In this document: piece by piece, positions 1-8,410 of the stretch | How the letters are laid out: each line of letters starts with the position of its first letter | Numbering within the stretch: the stretch's first letter is position 1 | Assembly: GCA_012521805.1 (NCBI GenBank) | Contig: JAAYLQ010000110.1 | Location: 1-17,221 of the forward strand | Length of the DNA stretch: 17,221 nt | Reading direction: 5' to 3' | Origin: Bacillota bacterium | GTDB lineage: Bacteria; Bacillota; Limnochordia; Darwinibacteriales; DTU012 | Notes under the pieces: generated by a model | The model's input: only the letters and a program-made list of their open reading frames with translations | What the model was told of the DNA's origin: nothing | The model's database searches: none | Position numbers and translations under genes: made by a program

Positions 1-1175
1 GGGCGGTATTTAGCTATCGATCTGGCTGTCGCTCCCGATTGGGTTGAGCAGATAATCGCCCTCGCACCTAAATCATGGGCAGTTTGGCAGGTAGCCAGAC
101 TGATGGCATCAGCGATATTTTGACGCTGATTGCGGCGCCTTAATTCTAACCGGGCTTGGTAATCCATAGACTCTTCGATTCTGATGGCTATGCGGCTCAT
201 CAGCGATACTGCCTTGACAGGATATTTTCCGACTGCTGTTTCACCTGACAGCATTACCGCATCGGTACCATCGAGAATCGCGTTGGCCACGTCGGTAATT
301 TCAGCTCTGGTAGCCCGGGGATTGCGGATCATGGAATCCAGCATCTGGGTAGCAGTAATAACCGGTTTGCCGTGATCATTGCATTTTTCAATGATCATCT
401 TTTGAGCTAGGGGAACTTCTTCCGGTGGAATTTCAACTCCCATGTCCCCACGGGCAACCATAATACCATCAGCTGCAGCGATGATCGAATCAATGTTGCG
501 GATGCCTTCGCCATTCTCGATTTTAGCAATTACCGGTACATCCCCGCCGTAACTGTGGATTAATTCCTTGACAGCCTTAACGTTATCGGCATTTCTAACA
601 AATGAAGCGGCGATAAAATCTACGCCATTTTCCACACCAAACTTGATGTTCCGGATGTCATCTTCAGTCAGTGGAGGCAGTTTCACATCTACACCCGGAA
701 GCGTTACCCCTTTCCGGGAGCCAATCAAACCTCCAACAACCACTTTGCAGATAACCTGTTTGCCAGTTTTGGAAACAACTGCCAACTCAACTAGGCCGTC
801 GTCAATATAAATTGTGTCACCCGGATGAACATCCTCAACTAAATAAGGATAGTTAACAAAGATTTTGGAGGGTGTGCCCACACAGTATTCTGTAGTTAAG
901 ACTATTTCCTGACCAGATTCCAGTTCAAATCGATCTGGCTCAAGCTCTCCTAACCGGATCTTCGGCCCTTTAATGTCTAAAAGAATGCCCACATTAGCTC
1001 CGCACTCTTCAGCACACTGCCGAATCAATTTAATCCGGCTTAAATGTTCCTCACTCGAACCATGAGACAGGTTCAATCTGGCTACGTTCATCCCTGCTTT
1101 GATCAGTTCTGTAATCATTTTTGGACTATCTGTTGCGGGTCCGATTGTACAGACTATCTTTGTTTTGCGAATCAT
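1..1175 (-). CDS. pyk: Pyruvate kinase, 3' end outside window
   Basis: Pyruvate kinase makes pyruvate and ATP from phosphoenolpyruvate and ADP, the last step of glycolysis, in the cytoplasm. I translated it directly: it opens MIRKTKIVCTIGPA, the usual N-terminus, and stays open for 391 codons to the window edge. Visible motifs are NVARLNLSHG, the domain A/B core, IAKIENGEG with the catalytic lysine, MVARGDMGVEIP, and ATQMLDSMI, a family signature. The allosteric C-terminal domain has begun, but its end and any PEP-utiliser tail lie beyond base 1. The ATG at 1175 follows a GGGAGTGG ribosome binding site. It sits 22 bases after pfkA on the same strand, so the two glycolytic kinases are probably co-transcribed. 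Family identification is very secure; the true length is unknown. Confidence 0.97.
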   Translation of the reverse strand, partial: MIRKTKIVCTIGPATDSPKMITELIKAGMNVARLNLSHGSSEEHLSRIKLIRQCAEECGANVGILLDIKGPKIRLGELEPDRFELESGQEIVLTTEYCVGTPSKIFVNYPYLVEDVHPGDTIYIDDGLVELAVVSKTGKQVICKVVVGGLIGSRKGVTLPGVDVKLPPLTEDDIRNIKFGVENGVDFIAASFVRNADNVKAVKELIHSYGGDVPVIAKIENGEGIRNIDSIIAAADGIMVARGDMGVEIPPEEVPLAQKMIIEKCNDHGKPVITATQMLDSMIRNPRATRAEITDVANAILDGTDAVMLSGETAVGKYPVKAVSLMSRIAIRIEESMDYQARLELRRRNQRQNIADAISLATCQTAHDLGARAIICSTQSGATARSIAKYR

Positions 1176-1197
1176 AATTCCACTCCCAATTTATAAT

Positions 1198-2190
1198 TTA
1201 CAGTGTTGATAAAATTTCCGCCAAATGGTAATACTCCATATCAATGGTTTTTGTTTGGGCTAGCGCATAATCCAGATCAAAAGCCTTGATCTGCTTTTCA
1301 ATCTGCCCAACCATTTTACCTGTTTGACCTTGGGCAATCAAACGCACTGCTTGATACGCCAACCGGCTGGCTAACAGCCGATCGTTAACTGTAGGGCTTC
1401 CGCCGCGCTGAATATGTCCCAAAATTACAATCCTGGTTTCATATCCAGTGTGCTCTTGGATATGTTTACCGATTGTTACAGAGATATTCTCCACTGGCGG
1501 CTTAAGGTTTAATCCTACTCCTTCTGCAACCATGATGATGTTATGACTTTTACCTACATCATAAGCTCGCTTGATTCTGGTGCATACTTCATCCAGATCA
1601 AACTTAGCTTCTGGGATTAAGATTGAGTCTGCCCCACAAGCTAATCCAGAGTATAAAGCTATGTACCCACAGCGGCGTCCCATCACTTCAACTATGTAGA
1701 TCCGCTCATGGGATGATGCTGTATCGCGGATTTTATTAACAGCATCCATCACTGTATTCACAGCGGTATCAAAGCCGATTGAATAGTCAGTGCACGGTAT
1801 GTCGTTGTCGATGGTTGCCGGAATACCGATCACTTGGATCCCCTGCTTCATCAGCTCTAAAGCACCTCTAAAAGAGCCATCGCCTCCGATTACCGCAACA
1901 GCATCAATTTGATGCTGTTTAAGATTGTTTACAGCTTTTTCAATCCCAGCCGGGGTCATAAATTCCTGAGAGCGGGCACTTTTTAGTATAGTACCGCCGC
2001 GCTGAATGATCCCGGACACGGACTCGCTGTTTAAAGGCTCGATTTCATCATTAATCAGCCCATGATAACCGCGGTAAATTCCATAAGGCTCCATGTCAAA
2101 ACTTAAGGCTGCTCGCACTAAAGTACGCACAGCCGCGTTCATTCCCGGAGCATCTCCGCCACTGGTTAAAATTCCAATTCGTCTAGTCAT
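1198..2190 (-). CDS. pfkA: ATP-dependent 6-phosphofructokinase
   Basis: Phosphorylates fructose 6-phosphate to fructose 1,6-bisphosphate, the committed step of glycolysis. The 330-residue protein has the ATP loop GILTSGGDAPGMN (residues 6-18), GGDGS at 102-106 and the catalytic TIDND at 126-130, followed by the MGRRCGY substrate motif. Glycine in GGDGS, rather than the aspartate of GGDDS, marks the ATP-dependent and not the pyrophosphate-dependent type. Length is close to the usual bacterial PfkA of about 320. An in-frame GTG lies 12 bases upstream (2202), but the ATG at 2190 is better placed behind AAGGTGAG and starts directly with the conserved MTRRIGIL. It begins 15 bases after the accA stop and precedes pyk, as in many Firmicutes. 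Confidence 0.96.
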   Translation of the reverse strand: MTRRIGILTSGGDAPGMNAAVRTLVRAALSFDMEPYGIYRGYHGLINDEIEPLNSESVSGIIQRGGTILKSARSQEFMTPAGIEKAVNNLKQHQIDAVAVIGGDGSFRGALELMKQGIQVIGIPATIDNDIPCTDYSIGFDTAVNTVMDAVNKIRDTASSHERIYIVEVMGRRCGYIALYSGLACGADSILIPEAKFDLDEVCTRIKRAYDVGKSHNIIMVAEGVGLNLKPPVENISVTIGKHIQEHTGYETRIVILGHIQRGGSPTVNDRLLASRLAYQAVRLIAQGQTGKMVGQIEKQIKAFDLDYALAQTKTIDMEYYHLAEILSTL

Positions 2191-2205
2191 GCCGGTTCTC
2201 ACCTT

Positions 2206-3189
2206 CTATAGTTTTACTCGGCTTTCCTCCAGCTGCACAGCTTGAAAGTGACCGATTTTGCGAAAACGCTCAAGGCGCTGCTCTACAAGCTGATCAGTGG
2301 GGATCTTTTTTACCTCCGATAGATATCGGCGCAAAAATGCCTTAATCTGCCTGCCTGTTCCCTCATGGTCGCGGTGGGCTCCCCCGAGCGGTTCGGTTAT
2401 AACATCATCAATAATACCAAATTTTAACAGATCTGTGGAAGTTAATTTTAACAACTCAGCCGCTTCCGGGGCCCGATTTGGATCCTTCCATAAAATTGTA
2501 GCACACATTTCAGGAGAAATCACTGAGTACCATGCATGTTCCAGCATTAAAATTCGATCCCCCACACCAATAGCTAAAGCACCGCCGCTGCCGCCTTCAC
2601 CAGTAATAATGCAGATAATCGGTACTTCTAAAAAAGACATCTGCTCAATGCACTCGGCAATAACCAGACCCTGCCCCCGCTGCTCTGCACCAATTCCTGG
2701 ATAGGCCCCCACTACATCAATTAACGTAATAATTGGTCTTTTAAACTTTTCCGCCTGCTTCATCAAGCGCAGTGCTTTGCGGTAGCCCTCCGGATGGGGC
2801 AGACCAAAATTGCGGGAAATATTCTCTTTAGTATCCCGCCCTTTCTGGGGACCAATTACCGTTACCGGCTCCCCCTCAAAGGCAGCAATTCCACCAATAA
2901 TTGCTTGGTCATCACCATATTTGCGATCTCCATGGAGCTCAACAAAGTCGTCAAAAACTAATTTTATGTAATCCGCGGTAGTTGGTCGTTCCGGATGGCG
3001 TGCCATTCTCACCTGCTGCCACGGAGTTAACCGCTCATAAATTTCCTTGCGCAGCTTGTCTGCTTTTCGCTCCAGCTCATTAAGCTCATCCTTAAAATCA
3101 AGCCCCTGCTCGTAGACAAAGCTGCGGAGTTCTTGAATTTTGGCTTCTAGTTCCACTAGTGGCTTTTCCCAGTCAAATACTGTCGGCAC
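2206..3189 (-). CDS. accA: Acetyl-CoA carboxylase carboxyltransferase subunit alpha
   Basis: Alpha subunit of the carboxyltransferase that, with AccD, moves CO2 from biotin to acetyl-CoA to give malonyl-CoA for fatty-acid synthesis. The 327-residue protein has the N-terminal helical segment (VFDWEKPLVELEAKI), then the crotonase-like core with IGPQKGRDTKEN, GAYPGIGAEQRGQ, the oxyanion-type GEGGSGGALAIG and YSVISPE..CATILWKD. I chose the GTG at 3189 because the ribosome binding site GAGGTGA lies five bases before it and overlaps the accD stop; the GTG at 3198 has no site. Two normally strict positions differ: the usual DTPGAYPG reads DVVGAYPG, and SPEGCA reads SPEMCA. Close coupling to accD fits the subunit stoichiometry of the complex. 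Confidence 0.96.
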   Translation of the reverse strand: MPTVFDWEKPLVELEAKIQELRSFVYEQGLDFKDELNELERKADKLRKEIYERLTPWQQVRMARHPERPTTADYIKLVFDDFVELHGDRKYGDDQAIIGGIAAFEGEPVTVIGPQKGRDTKENISRNFGLPHPEGYRKALRLMKQAEKFKRPIITLIDVVGAYPGIGAEQRGQGLVIAECIEQMSFLEVPIICIITGEGGSGGALAIGVGDRILMLEHAWYSVISPEMCATILWKDPNRAPEAAELLKLTSTDLLKFGIIDDVITEPLGGAHRDHEGTGRQIKAFLRRYLSEVKKIPTDQLVEQRLERFRKIGHFQAVQLEESRVKL

Positions 3190-3199
3190 TTGTTTCACC

Positions 3200-4045
3200 T
3201 CATAAATGAAAACTCAAAAGTTTACCAATGGTATCTTTCAGTTCAGATCGGGGTACAATACCATCAATCATGCCGTTTTTCAAAGCATACTCTGCCGTTT
3301 GAAAATCTGGAGGCAGCTGCTGCCGCGTAGTTTCGGCCACAATCCTCGGCCCGGCAAACCCAATTAGAGCCTTGGGTTCGGCGAGAATAATATCACCAAG
3401 GGATGCAAAGCTAGCGTAAACTCCCCCCATGGTTGGATGCGTGAGCACCGAAAGATAAAATAAGCCAGCTTTACTAAATCTCCCGACCGCTTGTGCCGTT
3501 TTGGCCATCTGCATTAAACTGAAGATACCTTCCTGCATCCGCGCTCCACCGCCGCCACCCGATATAATGACGACCGGGAGCTGTTTATCAATCCCATATT
3601 CAAAACCGCGGGTGATCTGCTCCCCAACCACACTTCCCATACTGCCGCCGATAAAACCAAAATCGATAATCCCCAGCACGCAGCTGTGGCCTTGAATCTT
3701 GGCTTCACCAATTAAAATCCCATCATCCAGCTGGAGTGCTTCCTGGGATTGGGCAATTTTCTCTTCGTATCCTGGAAAGCCTAGAGGGTTAACTGAAACC
3801 AAAGGTTCTGCTGGCTGGAACGAGTTTTCATCCACCAGCATCCGCAGTCTTTCCCATGCTGACATTCGAAAGTGAAAACCGCAGTGGGAACACACATAAA
3901 GGGTTTTGTGCAGCTCTTTTTTATAAATCAGTGAACTACAGCTGTCACAGCGCACCCATAGAGGATCCCCATCCCGGCGCTCCCCATCAGGAGCACTCGA
4001 TCTTACTGTAGCATATTTTGGCTTACTACGGAATACACGTAACAT
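3200..4045 (-). CDS. accD: Acetyl-CoA carboxylase carboxyltransferase subunit beta
   Basis: Beta subunit of the acetyl-CoA carboxylase carboxyltransferase, partner of AccA. The 281-residue protein starts with a basic stretch, then a four-cysteine zinc ribbon (CDSC near residue 34, CSHC near 53) typical of AccD. The crotonase-fold core follows, with IIDFGFIGGSMGSVVGE, GGGGGARMQEG and the IGFAGPRIVAETT signature. Length is normal for the family. The ATG at 4045 follows GAAGGTGATTGG. Its TGA stop lies inside the ribosome binding site of accA, so translation of the two subunits is probably coupled. It sits 38 bases downstream of a DUF2007 gene in the same direction. Confidence 0.97.
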   Translation of the reverse strand: MLRVFRSKPKYATVRSSAPDGERRDGDPLWVRCDSCSSLIYKKELHKTLYVCSHCGFHFRMSAWERLRMLVDENSFQPAEPLVSVNPLGFPGYEEKIAQSQEALQLDDGILIGEAKIQGHSCVLGIIDFGFIGGSMGSVVGEQITRGFEYGIDKQLPVVIISGGGGGARMQEGIFSLMQMAKTAQAVGRFSKAGLFYLSVLTHPTMGGVYASFASLGDIILAEPKALIGFAGPRIVAETTRQQLPPDFQTAEYALKNGMIDGIVPRSELKDTIGKLLSFHL

Positions 4046-4083
4046 CCAATCACCTTCTAATGCAAATTCAGTGCCTCAGCACC

Positions 4084-4284
4084 CTAATTCCCAAACGAAC
4101 TGGCGATAATCTCCAGAGCTTCTTCTACTTCGGAATCAGGAACCAAAATTTCCACACTGCCCGAGGCACCCATATGGGGAGCTCCGATCGGACGCAGCAT
4201 CACCACAAAGCCTTCCTGTTCCAACAGCTCTTTCATCATATCGGCTACTGCACGGTTTGGGGCAACATAAACTACAGTCCACAT
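4084..4284 (-). CDS. DUF2007-like small protein
   Basis: A 66-residue soluble protein beginning MWTVVYVAPNRAVADMMKELL. The pattern of a short strand, a helix carrying a leucine pair, a second strand with GFVV, then VEILVPDSEVEEALEII matches the small DUF2007 fold (putative signal-transducing, ferredoxin-like) as I recall it. No catalytic residues, cysteines or membrane segments are visible. The start is clear: ATG at 4284 behind AAGGAGGAG. It is placed between mtrB and accD in the dnaE-to-pyk cluster, which suggests co-expression with lipid synthesis, but the sequence gives no direct function. Family membership is by pattern only. Confidence 0.75.
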   Translation of the reverse strand: MWTVVYVAPNRAVADMMKELLEQEGFVVMLRPIGAPHMGASGSVEILVPDSEVEEALEIIASSFGN

Positions 4285-4313
4285 GGTAACTCCTCCTTAT
4301 CACAGCTTACAGC

Positions 4314-4553
4314 TTACGAACCCGAGGTGGTGACGCCAATTCCAGTAAAAATTTTAGCTTTGCCGCGAACTTTAATCGCTGAAGTGTGGGAGGTGAACTG
4401 AGCAATCAGCACTTCGCCCTGGTCTAACTTTTCGGTATGATGAAACTTAGTATCTGCTCCCCTAGTTAAACCGAAGATAGTTACACCATTTTCTAAGGCT
4501 TGAATCATCACGTAGTTATGTTCATTAACGCCTCGCACCTTGTTCTCGTTCAC
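4314..4553 (-). CDS. mtrB: Trp RNA-binding attenuation protein (TRAP)
   Basis: TRAP forms an 11-subunit ring that, when loaded with tryptophan, binds spaced (G/U)AG triplets in RNA and shuts down trp genes. The 79-residue product carries the family core GLTRGADTKFHHTEKLD and AQFTSHTSAIKVRG. By alignment from memory with B. subtilis TRAP (offset +5), tryptophan contacts T30, Q52, T54 and S58 and RNA contacts K42, K61 and R63 are all kept; the residue matching K40 is Q45. The reading frame extends upstream to 4661 inside dnaE, but the GTG at 4553 lies behind GGAGGAGG and gives the normal family length. It begins one base after the dnaE stop. No folE (mtrA) or anti-TRAP gene is seen here, which is an unusual setting. 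Confidence 0.93.
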   Translation of the reverse strand: MNENKVRGVNEHNYVMIQALENGVTIFGLTRGADTKFHHTEKLDQGEVLIAQFTSHTSAIKVRGKAKIFTGIGVTTSGS

Positions 4554-4554
4554 T

Positions 4555-7524
4555 TTAATTTCCTCCTCCCATTTCCTGCCTGCCATGGGTAAATTCCAGA
4601 TTAGCATGGAAAACCCTGCTTTGCCATGGGTCAATCCAGTGAGCAAACTCCACCAGCTCAATTAAGGAATCGACCACCTTAGGCTCAGGGCTAATCCACA
4701 AGCTGGGATCAATTAACTGGATCAGGTCTTGACCAAAGACAAACAATACTGGTGTATTCCCCTGGGAACTGAGGAGAATGTTTTTCAGCTGAACCAAGGT
4801 TTCAGCCTTCGGTTTAATCAACAGCATCGGCTTTAGAGGTAGAACTAGGTCAACAATAATCTGATTCTTGCCAGATTTCCCATACAGTGCCACCAAAGAA
4901 TCTTCCTCAATCAAATCATGCCATAAATTACTGCCTTTTGGCAACAGAAATTGCCACCGTTGATGCTCACCTTCGAGCAGACCTGTTAAACCCTGCCCGC
5001 TTTCACTGACATTTTTAATATGACCAGCAGCATAAGCTCCTAAACTAGGTTTCAGGCGTTCCAGGAATCCATACCACCGCTCTGCTGGATGTCCAGATAA
5101 GTAAATACCTGTCATTTCCTTTTCTTTTTCCAGCAGATCCAGATCACTCTGTTCCTTAAGAGTCTGCCGTTCCAGCTTGGCTATCAGTCCAAGCACTGTC
5201 CTCCGATCACCAAAGCAGTCCAGGGCTCCGGAATAAGCCAAAGCTAACTTTGCATTAAGATGGAGATCCACCCGCTGAAACAAATCGAATATGCTGGTAA
5301 ACTCCTGGTTTTGCCGCTCCTGCACCAGTTTTCGTGCTTGGGCTTCACCAAAATACTTAAGATTGCCGAAGCCAATCCGAAGGGATTCTGCTTCTAGGCT
5401 GGCAGCCGCTTCCGAAAAACGAATGTCCGGCGGCAGCACCCTAATCCCCCTCAGCTGGCATTCCCGGTAAATCTCACCCAGCTTATCGATGGTCCCGGTA
5501 TACCGCAGCAGACCAGTGTAGAATTCAACCGGGTAATTTGCCTTTAAATAGGCAGCCTGCCAAGTAATTAACGCGTAGGCAGTGCTGTGGGCTTTATTAA
5601 AAGCGTAGTCTGCAAATCGATCTATCTGCAGAAATAGTTCGTTAGCTGCACGAAAACTGAGGCCATTGGCTTGACAGCCGGCCACAAATTTTGTCCGCAG
5701 TTCCTGCATAACCTGATGGTCCTTCTTGCTCATTGCGGTCCGGAGCAGATCTGCTTCCTCCAAACTTAATCCAGCAATCTCATGGGCAACCTGCATTACC
5801 TGCTCCTGATAGACAATCAAACCATAGGTTTCCGACAGGATTGATTCCAGCTTAGGATGCAGATACTGGATCGGTTCCACACCCTCGCGGCGGCGGATAT
5901 ACAGCGGCACCTGTTTCAGAGGTCCCGGTCTTCCCAACGCCAGCAGCGCTGCCAAATCCTGAAAAGAGCGGGGTTTAACCTGAGGCAGCAGCTCCTGAAA
6001 GAGGCGGCTTTCTAATTGAAAAATGCCCAGGGTCAGACCCTGTTCTAACAGCGAGAAGGTCCTTTGATCAGCAGCGGGGATCAGGTCCAAACTAAAATCC
6101 GGATCTTGCTGCTGCACCACTGCCTCAATATCTTTCAGGATAGTCAAGGTTCTTAAAGCAAGAAAATCAATTTTCAGCACACCAAGATATTCTAGATCAT
6201 CCATCGCTAATTGGGTGACCCACATGCCGTCCACTTGATTAACGCCGCTGTAAGTGGTAATCGGCTTTGGTGTAATAACCACGCCGGCGGCATGGGTGGA
6301 AAAGTACTGCTTTAAACCTACTAACTGCTGCACCAACTCCGGCTCAGCCGAACCGTATAATTTAGTTATTTCATTTACAGCACCTTTATAACCATAAGTG
6401 CCATAAGTTCCGATTTTTGCCACCCGGTCCCTGCCGAACCGCTGGATAATATAATTGATTACCTGTTCCCGTTTCTCATGACAGATATCCAGATCAATAT
6501 CAGGCAGGTTGCGGCGTTTTTTATTTAAGAAGCGCTCGAAAAAGAGATTATGGGCAATGGGATCGATCTTGGTTATCCCCAGACAGTAAGCTACAATACT
6601 TCCTGCCGCACTACCCCGTCCCGGCCCAACCGGGATTTTAGCTGCTTTGGCATAGCGGACAATGTCCCAAACAATGAGAAAGTAATCACTTAATCCCATG
6701 GACGTGATTACATCCAGCTCATAATTAATCCGCTCAGCTACCTTTGGACTGATCCGCTGGTAGCGCTTGGCTGCCCCTTCCCATACTAAAGCGGTTAAAT
6801 CGTAAGGCTCAGGCAGCTTCGGATAAGTTGTCTCCGCTTCAAGTTTAACAGAACACCGCTTGGCAATCAGGACAGTATTGTCCACAGCTTGGGGAAAATC
6901 CCGATACAAAGCGGCCATCTGCTGGGGTGGCAGCAGCGGCAGAGAACCAATTTTTTCCTGCCTAATCACTTCAAGGAGCTGTTTTTGTCCTGGCTCTAAA
7001 TAAGAAAGGCGGGTTCCAGCGGCAAATACTTCTGGCGGAAGCTTTTGATACAGACTCTTGGCTCTCTGTCTATCCTCCGCACTGCTGATTTGGAGCTCAA
7101 GATAAAGACTGTTTTTAGCAAACAGCCGCGCCAGCTTTTGATAATCCCCTTGGACATCAGGGTTGTTCTGCAGATTAACCAATCCAATCAGACCCTGAGT
7201 GTGGCGCTGCAGAGTTTGGAGATCCACTGGTTTAGAAGCTGACGCAAGAATCAACAAATTTTGATAACCGCTGTTGTTCTCAGCAAGCAGTACGATCTGC
7301 TCACACCCTGGCAAACCGGCTAGATCCAATTCGATCCCGAGAATTGGTTTCAATCCATTTGCCTGACAGCAGCGATAAAACTCCACCAATCCAGCCATGG
7401 TGTTGTGATCTGTTAAAGCCAAAGCTCGGTAACCAAAAGCTCGGGCTTGTTTTACCAAAGCATCAATCTTGATGCATGATTCTAATAATGAATATTCGCT
7501 GTGAATGTGCAGTGGCACAAACAT
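4555..7524 (-). CDS. dnaE: DNA polymerase III alpha subunit, DnaE type (compact)
   Basis: C-family replicative DNA polymerase. The 989-residue protein has a PHP domain (HIHSEYSLL at 6-14, LTDHN at 38-41), a polymerase core with GPGRGSAAGSIVAY (300-313), catalytic PDIDLDI (D344, D346) and KIDFLALRTL (D453), the thumb and palm motif FNKAHSTAYAL, a helix-hairpin-helix region and a C-terminal OB-like segment near 840-910. It is shorter than the roughly 1,100 residues usual in the family. The later PHP motifs usually reading like ACL-G and NDVHY are not recognisable. About 30 residues separate GTYGTYG from STHAAGVVI, where other DnaE proteins have about 75. ATG at 7524 follows GTGAGGGG. It is the first gene of the dnaE-to-pyk cluster and is divergent from ytrH. 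In Firmicutes PolC is usually the main replicase. Confidence 0.95.
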   Translation of the reverse strand: MFVPLHIHSEYSLLESCIKIDALVKQARAFGYRALALTDHNTMAGLVEFYRCCQANGLKPILGIELDLAGLPGCEQIVLLAENNSGYQNLLILASASKPVDLQTLQRHTQGLIGLVNLQNNPDVQGDYQKLARLFAKNSLYLELQISSAEDRQRAKSLYQKLPPEVFAAGTRLSYLEPGQKQLLEVIRQEKIGSLPLLPPQQMAALYRDFPQAVDNTVLIAKRCSVKLEAETTYPKLPEPYDLTALVWEGAAKRYQRISPKVAERINYELDVITSMGLSDYFLIVWDIVRYAKAAKIPVGPGRGSAAGSIVAYCLGITKIDPIAHNLFFERFLNKKRRNLPDIDLDICHEKREQVINYIIQRFGRDRVAKIGTYGTYGYKGAVNEITKLYGSAEPELVQQLVGLKQYFSTHAAGVVITPKPITTYSGVNQVDGMWVTQLAMDDLEYLGVLKIDFLALRTLTILKDIEAVVQQQDPDFSLDLIPAADQRTFSLLEQGLTLGIFQLESRLFQELLPQVKPRSFQDLAALLALGRPGPLKQVPLYIRRREGVEPIQYLHPKLESILSETYGLIVYQEQVMQVAHEIAGLSLEEADLLRTAMSKKDHQVMQELRTKFVAGCQANGLSFRAANELFLQIDRFADYAFNKAHSTAYALITWQAAYLKANYPVEFYTGLLRYTGTIDKLGEIYRECQLRGIRVLPPDIRFSEAAASLEAESLRIGFGNLKYFGEAQARKLVQERQNQEFTSIFDLFQRVDLHLNAKLALAYSGALDCFGDRRTVLGLIAKLERQTLKEQSDLDLLEKEKEMTGIYLSGHPAERWYGFLERLKPSLGAYAAGHIKNVSESGQGLTGLLEGEHQRWQFLLPKGSNLWHDLIEEDSLVALYGKSGKNQIIVDLVLPLKPMLLIKPKAETLVQLKNILLSSQGNTPVLFVFGQDLIQLIDPSLWISPEPKVVDSLIELVEFAHWIDPWQSRVFHANLEFTHGRQEMGGGN

Positions 7525-7585
7525 GAGAATCCCCTCACATTTTTAGACCACCACCAGCATATAGATGCATGAGGTGATCCTTTGT

Positions 7586-7912
7586 ATGTTTCTGCGAGTT
7601 TCCCGTGAAATCCTGTTAGCTTTTTTCTCAGCATTTGGTGTGTTAGTTGGAGGTGCTGTAATCGGATCATTTGCCGCCTTTTTTACTAATGCCTCACCGT
7701 TTAACATGATGCGGGAACTGGTGAAAGTATACCGGATCTGGGCAATTGTGGTGGCTATCGGCGGTACATTTCCCACTATCCGCGTGATCGAAAGCAGCCT
7801 GTTTGACGGACAACTGCTGGCCCTTGTGCGGCAGTTGGTGATCATTGTCAGTGCACTCTGCGGGGCATACACAGGTTATTGGCTGATTATCACCTTAACC
7901 GGAGGAGAATAG
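7586..7912 (+). CDS. ytrH: YtrH-like sporulation membrane protein
   Basis: A 108-residue membrane protein with about three hydrophobic helices (near 8-33, 50-66 and 80-104), starting MFLRVSREILLAFFSAFGVLVGG and containing GGTFPTIRVIESSLFDG. This composition and its place directly divergent from dnaE and upstream of a YtrI-like gene match B. subtilis ytrH, a sporulation gene of the mother-cell sigma-E regulon. Its molecular role is not known to me. The frame has an earlier ATG at 7565, but ATG 7586 sits behind GAGGTGATC at proper spacing, so I use it. The stop overlaps the ribosome binding site of the next gene. Presence of this gene implies that the organism forms spores. Confidence 0.88.
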   Translation: MFLRVSREILLAFFSAFGVLVGGAVIGSFAAFFTNASPFNMMRELVKVYRIWAIVVAIGGTFPTIRVIESSLFDGQLLALVRQLVIIVSALCGAYTGYWLIITLTGGE

Positions 7913-7913
7913 G

Positions 7914-8384
7914 ATGAACTTTTGGGTCGTTGACAGACAGCTGCTGCTGTTTGGAGCAGCCTGTTTTTTCCTGGGACTGATTATCGGTGTGACCGCAAGC
8001 ATCTTCTATTCCGGTGCCATGATTGATCAAAAGGCGATTGAATTGGAGACGCTTTACAGCGAATTAAGTGAGCGCAACAGCCGCATCGAAAAACTCGAAA
8101 GCAGTCTCGCGGATCAGCGGTCTCGAATTGTGCAGGATCTCAAGATAGGACTGAATATCAAAGATCCCTATCTTGTTCTGAAAATTAGCGATGCCGCCCG
8201 GCAGCTGTTAAACGAACTGATTGGGCAGGAACTCAACAAGTTGGATCCAAACCTGATCCGCACAATCATTGATGGACGGGTAATCTATATCAATGATCAG
8301 CCCTACACATTATACCTGAAATATCTGGTTCTTGCTGAAACCACCGCACTAGAGCTAGATGTAAAAGCGGGCAGTGCTGAATAA
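7914..8384 (+). CDS. ytrI: YtrI-like sporulation membrane protein
   Basis: A 156-residue protein with one N-terminal transmembrane helix (about 9-31), then a charged heptad-like stretch (about 36-75) likely to be coiled coil, and a soluble C-terminal domain containing VIYINDQPYTLYLKYLVLAETTALELDV. The layout and the 'V-Y-IND-Y' then 'TxLELD' ending resemble B. subtilis YtrI as I remember it. It begins one base after the ytrH stop behind GGAGGAG, so the pair is translationally linked and the two proteins may form one membrane complex at the spore envelope. Sequence similarity in this family is weak, so I rely on gene order and architecture together. Confidence 0.78.
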   Translation: MNFWVVDRQLLLFGAACFFLGLIIGVTASIFYSGAMIDQKAIELETLYSELSERNSRIEKLESSLADQRSRIVQDLKIGLNIKDPYLVLKISDAARQLLNELIGQELNKLDPNLIRTIIDGRVIYINDQPYTLYLKYLVLAETTALELDVKAGSAE

Positions 8385-8388
8385 AAGA

Positions 8389-8409
8389 AAGAGGGGGTTC
8401 TCCCCTCTT
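8389..8409. terminator. Hairpin terminator between ytrI and murA
   Basis: A perfect 8-base-pair stem (AAGAGGGG with CCCCTCTT) closes a five-base loop between the ends of the convergent genes ytrI and murA. On the minus strand it is followed by a U-rich tract (TCTTTTATT), so it should end murA transcripts well. On the plus strand the tract is poor, so ytrI termination may be leakier. Confidence 0.75.
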
Positions 8410-8410
8410 G

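Noticed and set aside
184..810. Plus-strand open frames at 184-375 and 568-810
   Set aside because: They are antisense to pyruvate kinase, which is clearly coding across the whole stretch, and encode no recognisable protein.
4301..4316. Tandem CAGCTTA repeat at the mtrB end
   Set aside because: Only two short copies, one holding the stop codon; probably chance.
4554..4661. Longer TRAP reading frame starting at 4661
   Set aside because: The extension lies inside dnaE and lacks a ribosome site; GTG 4553 has a strong one and gives normal TRAP length.
7537..7565. Possible sigma-E-like promoter before ytrH (ATTTT, 14 bases, CATATAGA)
   Set aside because: Matches are partial and the predicted start (about 7572) would fall inside the ribosome binding site of ytrH, so I do not annotate it.
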